From Pilatotrama ljubarskyi (lineage: Eukaryota; Basidiomycota; Agaricomycetes; Polyporales; Polyporaceae), in NCBI GenBank assembly GCA_022385805.1, contig MU277674.1, positions 187,251 through 251,250 on the forward strand: a DNA stretch of 64,000 bases. The letters run 5' to 3'. A program made the position numbers and the translations under genes. The notes below the pieces were generated by a model. The model had not been told where the DNA came from and did not search any database. It saw nothing but the letters and a program-made list of their open reading frames with translations. Positions 23,333 to 35,668 of this stretch are shown piece after piece (within the stretch, counting starts at the first letter, position 1; every line of letters begins with the position of its first letter).

Positions 23333-26300
23333 ATGTCCACAGTCCCTCCTCGCTGGAACTCTCCGCCCCCTGTCTACGACTCTCCTTCGAGACAAACCTT
23401 CGGCACGACGCTCAGGCCCTATCTGCAACTCCCACACCTCCTGTCCTTGACCTGGCTCGCTTACCCCATCCTCTCGCTGGTTTTCGTCGTATTCCGCCTT
23501 GTGCTCTCTTCTGGTTCTGCTCAGGATGCTGTCGCAAATGCCAAGACTGAGCTGCTGACAAGCTGTAAAGCGGCTGAGCGCGCCGCTACCGGCGCCGCCA
23601 GCATGCCTCGGTACATGGCGGCCGCTACGAACCAGCAGATCACCGATGCCGTCAACGGTACCATGAACGCAGCTCGGGCAACGATGGTGATCGCACTGAC
23701 AATCATGGAGGCCATCATCAACTTCATCATTGACACATACCGCTCCACGTTCCTCTGCTTCCTGGAACTCGTAGTCCGTGGCGGCCTTTCCATCCTCATT
23801 GGCGCGGTTGATGAGGTCAGTCTTTCGAAGCCCGTCGCGTCCCTTCCGTCTGATCTGATGCGCTCCTCAGTTCAACGACTTCTTGACGAGCACCTTCAGC
23901 AGCATCCGCACGAATATCCAGAAGGATATCGGCGCGGCGAACTCGGCCATCCAGTCCGCCATTGGAGCTATCAACAAGGTCAACCCGTTCGGGGACATTT
24001 CGGTGCCGCAGTTTAGCATCCCTAGCCTCGACGCGCTGCAGAACGTCACGCTGCCGACCGACTTCGAGGACTCCCTCAAGAAGCTGAACAGCTCGCTTCC
24101 GAGCCTGTCGGACCTTAAGGACAAGGTTGACTCGATGTAGGTGTCTGTCGTGCTTGTGAGACGCTTGCCACTGACATCAATCCTAGTGTCGATACGCCCT
24201 TCGAGCTCCTGAAGAAGGATATCAATGACACCTTCAGCGGCTTGTCCTTCGATGTCAACGCGCTCCCCGTGCCCGAGCAGAACACCGTCACCTTTTGCGA
24301 CCAGATGGACGTCTCGGTCGTTGACGACCTCGGGCGCGACCTCGTGAAGGCGGTCAAGATCGGCATCGTGATCATGGTTATCCTAATCATCCTCCTCATT
24401 GCGGCGAACTCCGCGCTCGAGTGGTACAAGTGGCGCGCCATGAAACAGCACTTTCAGCGCACGCGCGAGGCGTGGATGACCGACCCAGCCGTGCAGCACG
24501 TCACGTACTCGAAGTCCAATGCGCCTTTGGTGGACATGAGCGACCACAACCTCATGTGCCTGCAGGCGACATTCGCGCATCCGCTGCTCATGAAGATCGC
24601 CAACAGGATTTCCGCGCTCCTCCGTCTCAGCCCATCACAGTACATCCACCTCCAGTGGTTCCTCCACTACGTCTTCCACCCGCCGGCGCTCGCGTGCTTC
24701 CTCATAGGCTTCTTCGGGCTGCTCTCCGTCCAGCTTCAGCTGCTCGCCCTTGGGCCGCTCACTGCCAAGTACAGCGAGCAGGCGAACCAGTCCGTCAACA
24801 ACTTCTCGAACCTCATCGCGACGTCGATCAACGCGAGCATGTACAACCAGTCCGCGGCGTACGCGAGCTCCGTGAACGGGCGCGTCGATCACGTGCAGTC
24901 CACGATCAATGACGGGCTCTTCGGGTGGGTGAACGGCACGACGACGACGCTGAACGACACCGTGAACGCGTTCTACACGGACATCCAGGACGCGGTCGGC
25001 ACCGTGTTCAACGGCACGATCCTCGAGAGCCCCGTGCAGGAGTTCATCCGCTGCCTCATCGGCACCAAGGTCGACGCGATCGAGAAAGCGCTCACGTTCC
25101 TGCACGACAACCTCCACGTCGACGTCCCCCGCGTCAACGACTCCGTCCTCGTTCTCTCGCCCGCCGACGTGAACGAGGCGACGCAGCCGATCGCGCAGGC
25201 CGCCATTGGCGGCGGGAACGACGACAGCGAGGGCTTGTTGGGGCGCGTCGTCACCGCGTATGCGAACTCGCTCAGGAAGGAGCGCGTCATGTTCGGCATC
25301 TTCATGGGCCTGTGGGGCCTCGTCGTCCTCATGGCCCTCGCGATCATCTTCTGGCACTCGTACGGCCGCGACATGCTCGAGGCCCGCCGCCGCCGCCGGT
25401 GGCAGCGCGAGCAGCGCGCGGGGCTCGACGTCGGCGCGTTCAGCCCAGGGGGCGGGTCGGACAAGGGCGGCAGCGGGGACGTGGAGAAGTCGCAGTCGCA
25501 GGTAAACCTTCCGTCGTTCACGCCTCTGCCGTCCCCTGCTCGCCCAGGTCTGCTGGGCTCCGTCCGGAACTCGCTTAGGGGACATGCGCATGCGGCCCAG
25601 CAGGACGACCACTTGAAGCCTCCGCACCCGCTGAGCATGCGCAACCCCGAGTTCGAGAAGAGTTGGGACAGCTTCCTCGACCAGGCTCATGCTGCGCCTG
25701 CCCTTGGGACTCAGCCCGCTCAGAAGGTCGGCGGGACGCGGAAGCTCGTGGCGTTCGGCCGCAAGGCGATGGGCAGGGAACAGTTCGTCGGCGACGCCGA
25801 GCACGTCCCTTCAGACGCGCATGAGCAGCCGTCGTCGTCCGCGGCCGCTCAGGGCGACCCTTGGTACAAGCGTATGACCGGGATGGTTTGGAGGAAGGAC
25901 TCTCAATCCCCCTCGGAAGGCGATCGGGAGCAGACTCGCGGTCGCAAGCGCAACCGCCGCAACCCGAACCTGTCCATCTCGACCGACGACTCGTCCATAC
26001 GGCGCGAAGGCCTGCCGATAATCGAGCGTACGTCACCGAGCGATCCTTCCGGTCCGTCCTCCGCCTGGTCCGTGTCGCCGGTCGCCCCGCGCAAGCTCCC
26101 CTGGGTAGACGCGGTGCTGCCCACGAGGAAGCCGACGCTGCCTCTCCGGCACAACCGCGCAGCCAGCGTGCCCACGGACGTCGGCCCCACCAACGACTCG
26201 CCCACCGTCCAGAGCCAAGCACCCGGAGCTCAAGCCATGATGCCCGTCCCCCTGCACCACGGCTTCGAGCAGCCCAACCCGACTCCCACATACCTCGCGC

Positions 26301-26593
26301 CCGGCCTGCCCGCGCGTCCCAACGCCAACGTGACCCGCAAGCCCGCGAAGATCGACCCCGACACCTCGACGCCGGTGACGCGGTTGCTGACGACGAACCA
26401 CGCGCGCAAGTCCTCCCAGGCGGTGGACCCGTTCGTGACGCCCTTTGACGACGAGCACCGGGTGCGCGACGCCGGCGGGATGAGCCCGACCATCCCGGAG
26501 ATTGAGAACCCGTTCGAGTCTCCGCGGGCGCATGCGCACGCACCGGCGAGGCAGAGCTCGCAGACGAACCCGTTCGTCGCTATGGCGCTGTAA
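23333..26593 (+). CDS. PRM1: Plasma membrane fusion protein PRM1
   Basis: Three exons (23333-23815, 23871-24136, 24187-26593) join in frame to 1051 residues. The layout is that of fungal Prm1: a cytosolic start ([14 protein letters not shown]), a first helix ([19 protein letters not shown]), and an extracellular loop with NxT sites and a conserved Cys. Next come a helix pair ([18 protein letters not shown]), a second large loop with NVT/NSS glycosylation sites, and [20 protein letters not shown]. The [11 protein letters not shown] motif, a further helix ([17 protein letters not shown]), a third loop and a last helix ([17 protein letters not shown]) follow. A roughly 400-residue disordered cytosolic tail ends [10 protein letters not shown]. 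In yeast and Neurospora PRM1 assists plasma-membrane merger during mating or hyphal fusion. The long tail is larger than in yeast (about 660 residues total). Confidence 0.93.
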
Positions 26594-27273
26594 CGTCTTT
26601 TCACGTCTCTCTCAGGACCTCTCTTTCTCCAGTATCTCGCTTCTTCACGTCTTGGATGATTGTATCTGAACGCTCTCCCTGTCACTAGCTGTAGCACATA
26701 GCACCCACTCTGTACGATATACCGTCTAATCCCGGCGGTGCTCTAGCAGCACGCGCGCATTGTTAGATAATCCCTCTGTCGCGTTCGTTTCTTACCCTGT
26801 GGCGCTTGTCGACGACACTCGGTCGTATTGTATTCTTATCATCGCTGGTCGCTCGGGATGTAGCATCTGTTTCCCTGCCGTTGTCGCCAGCATAGCTATA
26901 CATAATGAGGATCGTATCGCACGACGTGTTGACATTGGTATGAAGGCCTATAAGGGCGAAGGAGGTTGACGGGATCCGAGGCGTGTGTGACCGCCTGTGC
27001 AGAAATTTAAGACGTGTGGTAGATGATGTGGAAGCCCATCGTTTACGTTCGTCACAACACAATGGGAGCATATATATGATGATACTACGAAGTCCGCGAG
27101 GTTGGAGACGATGATGCTTTCTTCCCCTTCGAGGACTCGCCGCGGTCTAGAATACTAAACCATAACTTGATAAGCTGCTTCTCTCCTGGTTGACTACAAG
27201 CCGTGCACTGTCGGACAGTCTGGGGAGCACCCTCAACAACAGCGTCACTGTCCGTTCGTCCGGATAACGAGGA
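26594..27273. other. Intergenic region downstream of PRM1
   Basis: A 680-bp convergent gap between PRM1 (+) and the small minus-strand gene. Probably 3' UTRs of both. No supported feature. Confidence 0.5.
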
Positions 27274-27770
27274 TCAGTGGTTGCGAAGCGGAGTCCCTGC
27301 AGACGACAGGTTCCGGCTTTGAGGGATATTGCCTGCATCATATCTTCAACGAGGATTGCGACGGAGTCGAATGTTTGCACGGTACTTACTCTTTCACCAG
27401 CTCGAGCACCGCCTCGCCGTGCTCTCGGGATGCCATTGCCCACTTGGTCTCTCGTACAAGATCCTCCGCCGTACCCAGCTTGCAGTTGTGAGCTCGCGCC
27501 CAATCCGCTATGGGACCGAGTGCTTCGTCGCCCATCACCAAGCCTGCTCCCAGGTTGTGGAGGATCGCGCGGCCGTACGCTTTCATGGTCTCCCTCCGCC
27601 GGAGTCGTTCAGCCTGGCAAGGCGGAACTTGCGATCCGCAGGGGTCATGGTATCTTCCGAGCCCTTCGTGCGAGTCAAGCAGGCGGCAATAACTGAGGGC
27701 AGGGCGCACTCACCGACTCCGTCAACCTCATAGTAGTACTATGCAGTGATAGGGACGCGGTAGCACTCAT
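27274..27770 (-). CDS. Small hypothetical protein, three-exon model
   Basis: A self-consistent model can be spliced: 27770-27714 (MSATASLSLHSTTMRLTES), 27613-27390 (AERLRRRETMKAYGRA to GEAVLELVK), 27343-27274 (YDAGNIPQSRNLSSAG, stop). It gives 116 residues with GT-AG borders and correct phases. The middle exon has a regular helical look (LGPIADWARAHNCKLGTAED, LVRETKWAMASREHGEAV). It loosely recalls the C-terminal tails of fungal RecQ-like helicases, but no helicase motif is present, so I do not assign a family. It could be a remnant of a larger gene or a real small protein. The 100-bp first intron and the ATG choice are the weakest parts. Confidence 0.4.
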
Positions 27771-28175
27771 GCTCACGCGTCGCAGCTCATCAGGTCGTCT
27801 AACTCGGGCGACAGCTCGCCTGCCTCTCGGCTGGCGACTTCGGCCTCGAGTCCGACTCCGACTACCTGCCTCTGCTGTCTTGTACATCACCCATGCACCC
27901 GTGGTTTCTCGCACTGCGACAGAGCTGCTGCACGCGATGCTGTGCTCGGTTGTTCGCATGCACCTGAGCGTAGCTTCGAAGACTCTTCTGCTTGCTGTCT
28001 GTTAGCAAGCGGGGTCTCTCGTCAGCGCTGTTTGCGCCGCCTCGTTCCGTTCTATTCCATCCCTCCATATATGTCAAGTACATTGAGGATCAAGCCAGCC
28101 GGGTAGGAGCATCGGAGATAGACTGTCCCATATGCGAGATCCAAAAGCAACGCTCTCTATCTAGTGAGGTCTCCC
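27771..28175. other. Intergenic region
   Basis: About 405 bp between the small hypothetical gene and the bleomycin hydrolase stop. It is the likely bleomycin hydrolase 3' UTR and small-gene promoter. Nothing recognised. Confidence 0.45.
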
Positions 28176-30059
28176 TCAAGCCAGAGAGCCCTGAAAAGCA
28201 AAAGAACGCAAGTCAGCACAATCCACCCCGCGTCCCTCCACTGAATATACAAGAGTCGCGCACTCACCATGGGGTCCCAAGGGGGCAACACCTGCTTCTC
28301 CCCGCTCTCGAACACCTTGACGAGCTCCTTCGGCGCGAGCGCCTTCGGGATGACGACCTGGTACACGAACTGCTCGAACCACGCGTCGCTCATGACGAAG
28401 TACCCGCGGTTGCCCGGAGAGTCGCCCCACGAGTTCTCGACCTTGTAGCGCACGGGCAGGCCCGAGGATGGGTCAAGGTGCACCCCAGAGATGACCATGG
28501 CGTGCGTCATCGAGGACTCGCTCGTGCGTAGGCGGTCGGCCTTGGACAGGCCGAACTTGATGTCAAAGGTGGCCTAGCGAGCACAGGGGTCGGCTTGGCT
28601 CATCATGTGAAGACAGGATGGAGAGTGCGCGTACCTCGTACTCAAAGAGTGCGGTGTCCATGACCCCGGCGTCACGGTCAGAGAACTGGCCGACGTCGCA
28701 TCCAAAGAATACGGGGTGGCCGGCCTTGATCTGCTTAACCACAGCCTGCTTGAGGTTCTCAATCTCAGTGTTCACGTCTGAAAATCGGTACCGGGGTCGT
28801 CAGACCTGTTTGAAACGGGTCAGTCGTCTGCAACGAAGAGACGTACAGAGCACCGGACGTCCGCCCCAGATGTTGCCGAGCTTGTCTACAGTATAGAGCT
28901 TGCCATATTCGTTACGGGGGTCGTTGATGAGCGAGAAGGAGTCTGCGGGCTACATGAAGAGGTCAGCGCTTCCTTCTTGCGATCAAGTTAAGCCAGCTGC
29001 GATACGAACCGAGTACTTGTCGTACGCGAACGCCTTGTAGAACTCGCGCGGCGTGCCCGTCCAGGTGCCCGCCTTGCCGTCCTTGTCGTAGTAGTCCCAC
29101 GTAAACTTCTCGTCCGGCCGCGGCGGCACGCCGAGCGTCGCGCTCATCACGACGTACACTTCCTTCAAGAGCTCCTCCTTCTTCGCGCGGAGCGTCTTCA
29201 GGACCGCGTCCGCGGACAAAGCAGAGTCCGCGCGGAGCGTCTTAGAGAGGTCACGCAGGATGAGCGCGTGCTCGCGCAGCTTGGTCTTGAGGAGCGTGTT
29301 GACCGGGCTGGATAGGGACGAGTGTAGGGACTCGGGGTAGGCTGGTTGCGGGAGCACGCCACAAGTCTGGGATACACGTCAGGTATGAAACCGAATAGAT
29401 AGGAGCAGCGGGCGGACCTCGAGGAGGTTGACTGCCATGTCCCACTGACCACCGTCGCTGATAAGCTCATCTGCAAGGTAGTACACCAGCCGGTCATCGA
29501 CTGGCAAGTCCGCATTCTCGATAGACAGCTCAAGGTAGTAGTTCGACTTATTCAGTTTGTCCCAGAAGAACAAGTATGACTGTGACAACCCGCGATCAGC
29601 GGACTGAATCTTCGGAGCTCCGCGTCGGCATCCTTAGGCACGTACCTGCGAAAGCTGGAAGTCGCTCAGGTTGAGTTTCCTCATGATATTGTACCGCAGC
29701 ACGTTAGTGGTCGCGAACAGCCAGCAACGGCCCGAGCTCTTCTGGTTCGTGATCGGGCCCGTTTTGAAGTCGAGCTCCGTGTTGAAGACGTGCGCGTCCG
29801 AGATGCGCGCCGAGCGCGAGGTGAGGACCTCGCGGATGTTGGTATGGTTCAGGATGGTGCGCGCGAGCTGCAGCTTCGGCGACTGCGAGACCGCGTCCTC
29901 CCATGCCTCAACGTTCGAGAGCGATAGCGCGCCGTCCGTCGAGAGGGGTGCCGAGAGCTTGAGGTCCGCGAGGGGCTGGAGAAGCTCGTACGCAGGCTTC
30001 TCTGACTCGCTCTGCTCGGTGCGGTCAACCCTGGGTGTCTTGGACGGTGCGGAGCCCAT
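28176..30059 (-). CDS. Bleomycin hydrolase (cysteine peptidase C1B)
   Basis: Start at 30059: MGSAPSKTPRVDRTEQ. Gly2 and the basic/Ser context allow N-myristoylation. About eight exons rebuild a full C1B peptidase. The catalytic block is GPITNQKSSGRCWLFATTNV (oxyanion Gln and catalytic Cys) at about 29740. FQLSQSYLFFWDKLNKSNYY and SDGGQWDMAVNLLE follow. The catalytic His is in MTHAMVISGV (about 28500) and the catalytic Asn in KVENSWGDSPGNRGYFVMSD. The protein ends VLPPWDPMGSLA: a terminal intron splits the last four residues, and the C-terminal Ala fits the self-processing tail of Gal6/Lap3-type enzymes. The family forms cytosolic hexameric barrels that trim peptides and detoxify bleomycin and homocysteine thiolactone. 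All catalytic residues are present. Confidence 0.95.
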
Positions 30060-33000
30060 GCTCGTCTGCTAGTCGCTTGGCGGCGTATAGAGGCTGGGAG
30101 GTAGTGGTGCGAGGGCAAGGCGAGGAATGTCCGTCGCGGCTTCGTGAGATAAGTAAAGGAGGTATTTGTGGCGTATCATGTTCAAGTAGGCCGGTGCCCG
30201 CATCGCATGGGCCGAGGAGGCCAGATGCACGAATGCGTGCAATTCGGAGGCGCAGTGTGCACGCGGGCGCCCCTCCTGGTGTGAGTCGCGATAAATGCGC
30301 GCGTGGTGATTGGCTGGAACCCCCTGAGTCATCCCCTCGCTCAATGACGATTACATCGAAGCGCGTGAGCGCCGACTGGTCGTGTCGCGAGCCTGTGTGG
30401 TATACGGATGCCAAGGGGGACCTCCTCAGTGTTGCAGATCTGTAGGATGGAGGTGTACTAATAAGCGAGGAAGAGGTGAGCGTGTCGAGTTCAACTCGCA
30501 CCTGAGGGCCGCCTGACCGACTGCAGCGGGCTGAGATAGGTACCCCGAGCATACTGACGGCCTACGCGCAGGGGTGAAGCACTAGATCCATTATACTCGT
30601 CAACGCCAATGAAAGCATCGCCGCTTGGGTTGTGAGTGATTACGAACCTCGTACCGACTGTGAACCATTTAGATCAGCGAGAGGATCTAACACCCACTCA
30701 CAGACTTTTACGGAGGCTTGTACGATACGCGTGCATCTATATGCGCCCTCCATGGATAACTCGGAGAACAAAGGTAAAATGGTTATACCAGCTAAGTGTT
30801 TGCATCAGCGGGACTGCCTGCCTGTTGCAGACCCGAAGTTGGTACTCTACTGCCTAGTACTTACTTCTTGAAGTCACCGTCGTCGAGATGGAAAGATTTC
30901 TTCGTCCGCGCATAGGTTCCACGGTTCTACGCATCGGAGTGGATTAAATTAGTCTGAACATGCGTATGTGGTATAGCGGTGAGCTGTACGTGGTCGTAGT
31001 ACTACCACCAATATTGGCAAACAGAAGATGGTGTCACTCAAGGGGACATCGGATGTGACTCCGATCACGAGACTGTGACATATCGCGTCTTGTGACTCCG
31101 ACTCAGATGAGCCCTTGGCAGACTCGCGTCTGCCGCTTGATCTTCATCCTAGTCAGTACCTGCATGAACTCATAGCTTCTATCTCGCTGAACGGTGCTGG
31201 GCTATTACTATAATACAAAAAGCTGAGCTTGATGCGTTCCGCTTATTGACGGGGTCAAATACGGCAGCTTTGCTGAAGACGATCGCAGCAAAACCCTTTC
31301 GTTGTGCCAAGTGGCTCATGAGCGCAAAACCGAGTCTGGTGCTGGTATAGTAAGTGGAAAAGTCATGAAATAACAGCGCTGGACCAACGTTGAGACTATC
31401 GGCGAAGAGATGTGGTCTGCCGTAGCCGCCTTTGTCTCCCCTAGCCAGACGACGAGTGTGAGCTAGCGCAGTGGGGGAGGACGCTCAGCTCACGCACACT
31501 AGCCGCCTTGCCTCAAGTGTTTTCTGCGATCTGATAGATCGGAAACTGTATACCCATCCTGCGACTCTAACATACCTCATGTCTTCGCGTTCCATAACAT
31601 GTAAGGGATGATTTGGCTCTACTACTCCTCAATATGCTTACAACTGATCTTCATCCAGACTACCGGCGATCTGGCACAAGAGCCCGCTCAATACGAATTA
31701 AACCGTCCACTCTTTGCACGAATATTGCCATAGTCATGCTCATTTCATCGTCCTCGAACGCTTTCAGATGTCCATGTGTGTGTGCGTACTACCACTGTTC
31801 CCACTCACGGACATGAACAGGAGGCTCCTGACCTAGGTCCAGCGCTCTCTTTCAATGGCAGCCGCATCGGCATCGCCATTCACGCGCGAGACATGGGTAT
31901 GATCTCCGAGGCCAACAGGCAGGCATCACACTGGTCGTACGTGCTCCAGTCATAGGCTTGTGGTCCGCCGACACGCCCGTGCTCTGGATGCGCCTCGGCG
32001 CCCACTGCGTCGGGGGAACATGGACGAACACTGAGACTGCAGCAATGGTAACTCCGCAATCACTCGTCCACGCCCAGCGGGACACGTCAACCAAGCCCCC
32101 CGCCAAGCCATACTCCCCTACCTTGGCGATTCCCAGCGTACGAGTATATGAACCAGGTCATATCTTGCGGTGATATGGCCAGGACACTCACTAGCCGTCC
32201 GTTCCTTCGTGCCGCGGGAACACCGCAGAGCCCCCTACGACTGTCACTCGACGCCTCCGCTTTACACCGAAGAGGGCCAGTGCGCATGAGCATTACCCGA
32301 GAGACTGCGCAGGTGAGTGGCAGCGTACCAGGAATAGGAGACGGCATAAGCGGAATCCTTCGGTGACTGCAGATGTGATGGTACGAGTTGCTTCGCTGGG
32401 TTGGCGAGATGGCATACACTAATCCACTGTTGTAGACTTCGTTGCACGCGCCTTAGTACTGTATGGACGTTCTACGAAAGTGGTACTGCGCTAGGTAGCA
32501 GACTCAGAGTGCGGCGCGACATAAGAGAAGGAGGGGTTTCATGGGTTGCACACCATTTGGGTGCGTAGCACAGGCGTTCCAGATGAAAAACGGGGGTGCC
32601 GCTCAGGACTCGAAGGCTGCGTTGAGGCCCGTCTCCTCCAAGACGAACCCTCAAACCACAGCTCAACCGGTGAGCTCAGTCGCCGGACGGGTCGACTTCA
32701 CGCACAGGCTTCCCGTCCCGTCCCCGCAATTCGTGAGTCTCATTCACTGTCCTTGAGCGACCCTCGAAACTTTCTGACCGCTACGTCGGTACAGCGCCGT
32801 GTCGCGTTTCTCATGTAGCCCTGGCACCGAGTCGCGCTGCTTGCGCAAGATCTCATAACCGGTCTTGGCGTTCCCGGGGACGTATTGGACGTGTGCTCTG
32901 CCAGAGCTCGCCGCGACACACGTCCGCCCTCGTGTGGGCCGCTCGCTGACACATCCAGGCCCAGCCCTAGGCAGCGAAGCGCGGACTCAATTATGGGCTG

Positions 33001-34879
33001 TCCCGCTCCCGCCCCGACGTTGTGGGTGGTTGTATGACTCGCTTGCATTCCTGGCGAGCGCGGAAAGCAGGCCCCGCACCCCGTCTCTTTCCGCGGACAT
33101 GAGAAGGGCCCGTCGAGCCCGTCGCGCCCCTCCCAGGTACATGAGAACGTGCCGAGGTCGGGGACGTGGGAGAGACTCGTGCTGATCGCCCCTTGCGATG
33201 GACGGTCCTGGGAGCGGCCTCGCGTCTCCGGCGTGCCCGGCTTCTACTGAGGAATCTCGTGCCTGTCGTGAGAGGGAGAAGAGGGGAGCATGGGCAGGGG
33301 CACATCGCAGAAGTGCCTAGCTCAAGGGCCCCGAGGAGATCTGGGACAGCTTGACTCGACGGTGGGGACGGGTGAGTGCACTCGCCGCATTCTGTCCGCT
33401 TCAGACTGACATGTGGTTCGCAGACCGTTCCGCAACAGATATCCCTTGAGCAAGGTCTTAGGATATCACACGCCCAGTGTCTTGTTCAAGTTACGTACAT
33501 TTTTTTCCCGCCGGCCAACTACCACGAGCGTCCCGGTCATAGCTTACCATCCAAAATTTTCCAGACAACCGTGGCCTAGGCAGAAAGGATACTCTGGACT
33601 CAATAACCACAAAGCAATTCTGCAATCCAGAAGTCGTTCGTCCGACCTCGTTGCCTGTAGAGTGTCTGCAGACTCGAGGTAATCGATTACCGCCGGAGCG
33701 GCTGCGAGCCATGGTTGGCAGGGGTGGCTGATTTTCCTGTACTTTTGTTCTTCGTGAAGAAGCCTGAATCGTCTATGTGCGGAGTGCATTGAACCTCCGC
33801 AGTGCGTCCGAGTAAGGCCTTCGACATGCGAAATGAGTCCCGGTTGCATCGTTGCGACTGCCACTGACGCCAGCTCTTCGATGCCGTTAGCGTGACAATA
33901 ACTCCGTCACGTTCTCTTGGACGCTCCCTCTATGTGTGACGTGACAAGGCTGTCAGCTTGCCGGAGTTCTCCCACGAGCCCGAGTTTCGCCTCTGCATTC
34001 TCGCTTTGGGGCCTTTACGGCACCTGCACGCAAACAACCATGCTAAAAGCTTGTTTCCTGATGGGCCATGGAGGCACGAGCCTTGTTTGCGCGAACAACC
34101 AGCACGTACTACGCTGACTCTGCCAAGGCAACTGGACGTTCGGTCGAGCGGGAGCCATGGTTTGTTCGCCGGAAACTGTCACGACAATCAGCCTCCGACG
34201 GGCCCTGCCGACAGCTCGGTTCCGCGCTGTCGGGCGTGTTGGACTTGCCAAAACATTCACAGCGTAGGCCATAGCGCTGTCGCCTCGAGTCTCAGATATC
34301 CAAGACGGTGTACCTTCAAATTCGTGGTGATTATCATATACGCTCCTGTTGATAGCTACAACGCTCAGCATATCATCGATGTCTTGATCCCAGGTTCAGA
34401 AGCTTGCGATGTGCCAAACGTCTTGTCGTTGTCCAAACCATCCGCTATCGGTCCAATCCGCAGGGCGTTCTCCCACCACCATCGTCTGTGACCGAGGTCC
34501 GCTTGTCTCCACGCTTCGGACCCGGTGGGAACCTGATCGACTCTCTTCTCTATCCCAAGAAGCCCGATACGCAACATGTCTGCGCAATCCCGTTGCGATG
34601 AAACGAAAAAATGAGGGGCTGCAGTAGGCATTTTCAATGGCGCGCTCCATGTCAGGGACACTGACTGAATGCTCCGTAACCCTCAGGATGGAAATGTCCG
34701 GGTGCCCCAGCGGCATGACTGTCCAGACATGGCGCATTATATTCTATATCCCGTTGGGGAGAAAAGCGGCAGGCGGGATATATGCTCCCTGATGGCCGTC
34801 GAGTGTACTATCCGGCCATTCGCCTATTCCACAGCACGAGCAGCTCGTCCGCGTGAGTGCTTAGGTTGTGACTGTACCT

Positions 34880-35155
34880 CTAATGCGACTCCATGAGGAA
34901 GACTTTGCCGAATTCTTCACTGATTTTATGAGGATTAGTGGGAATATCCGGTCGCGAAGCGAAGAAGCCCGATTTGTGCAAGCAAGATAGCGCGGACGAG
35001 TGGGTCCCGCTACTCGATGATACCTTCCGCTCTTCCGGATTCACGATACCACGCGCGCAGCTCTGTCGATGTGAATTCATCTCGCGACCATGCGGTCTGC
35101 TGTGTCTATGAGCGCGGCCTTCCACTCGTCGAAGGCACCTCGATGATAAACCATC
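34880..35155 (+). pseudogene. Possible degraded ORF
   Basis: Reading from ATG 34880 gives MRLHEEDFAEFFTDFMRISG and then SRSEEARFVQAR before a stop. Directly after it, in another frame, ADEWVPLLDDTFRSSGF and TIPRAQLCRCEFISRPCG continue without a plausible intron. Together they look like one protein interrupted by a frameshift, of no family I recognise. The evidence is only amino-acid texture, so confidence is low. Confidence 0.25.
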
Positions 35156-35361
35156 GATTTGGAAGGCTGCTGCTCGGGTCTTCTGAATGAAGTCGTGGCG
35201 GCCGCAATGTCAGTGATTCTCTAGACTAACGGAGATAGGATATTGCTCACCATGGTCGCCGCTAGCGTTCACAGTGCGTTACGGCAATGCTATGCACGGG
35301 AAGACACGAAGGAGTGAGCCTTCGGGGAAGGCAGCTCGCATGCGTCAAATTGAGCGACACG

Positions 35362-35589
35362 ATTGGTCATCGACGCGCAGCTACGCGACACACCGACGTT
35401 GCGGACACTCTCTCGCGCCCACTGCATACGGGCGGGGCCGCATGGCGGCGTGCAAACACGACAATCCTGAATTCTTGATTGGCTTGACCAAGGCTGCAGA
35501 GTCTCCGTTGGTTGTGTTTCACTCCGTCTCGGCTCACACATATGCCTTCCTGTGAGGAGAGGGCGGGTCCATGACCGACGAGTATTAAA
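35362..35589 (+). promoter_or_regulatory. LiP-A promoter elements
   Basis: ATTGG (inverted CCAAT) at 35362-35366, CGACACACCGA at 35386-35396, TGCAAAC at 35451, a second ATTGG at 35478-35482, and a TATTAAAG TATA-like box at 35583, 86 bp before the ATG. The same order occurs before LiP-B and LiP-C, with the first ATTGG-to-CGACACACC distance exactly 24 bp in each. A GGGCGGGGCC box at about 35430 could be a CreA- or GC-box-type site. Confidence 0.6.
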
Positions 35590-35668
35590 GAGGAGGCAAA
35601 GTCGCTCAGGTCCTTCAGAACACTCGGTTGCTCTCCTCTCCTCAGTTCCTCTCCTCAAGCACTCAGAG

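Larger units (their letters stand above)
30060..35668. other. Gene-poor 5.6-kb region
   Basis: No intact gene is recognised. ORFs are short, lie on both strands, and lack family motifs. Segments at about 31.85-33.35 kb are GC-rich with broken coding-like stretches, but no protein could be rebuilt. At 34880-35155 three overlapping plus-strand frames (HEEDFAEFFTDFMRISGNIR, then ADEWVPLLDDTFRSSGFTIP) read like one degraded ORF. The right end (35270-35660) is the promoter of the first peroxidase. The region may consist of decayed genes or transposon remnants. Confidence 0.5.

Noticed and set aside
24635..25804. 389-codon minus-strand ORF
   Set aside because: It lies antisense to PRM1, whose membrane topology and splice phases are coherent. 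The antisense frame has only Arg/Val/Leu-rich texture, an effect of GC-rich codon positions.
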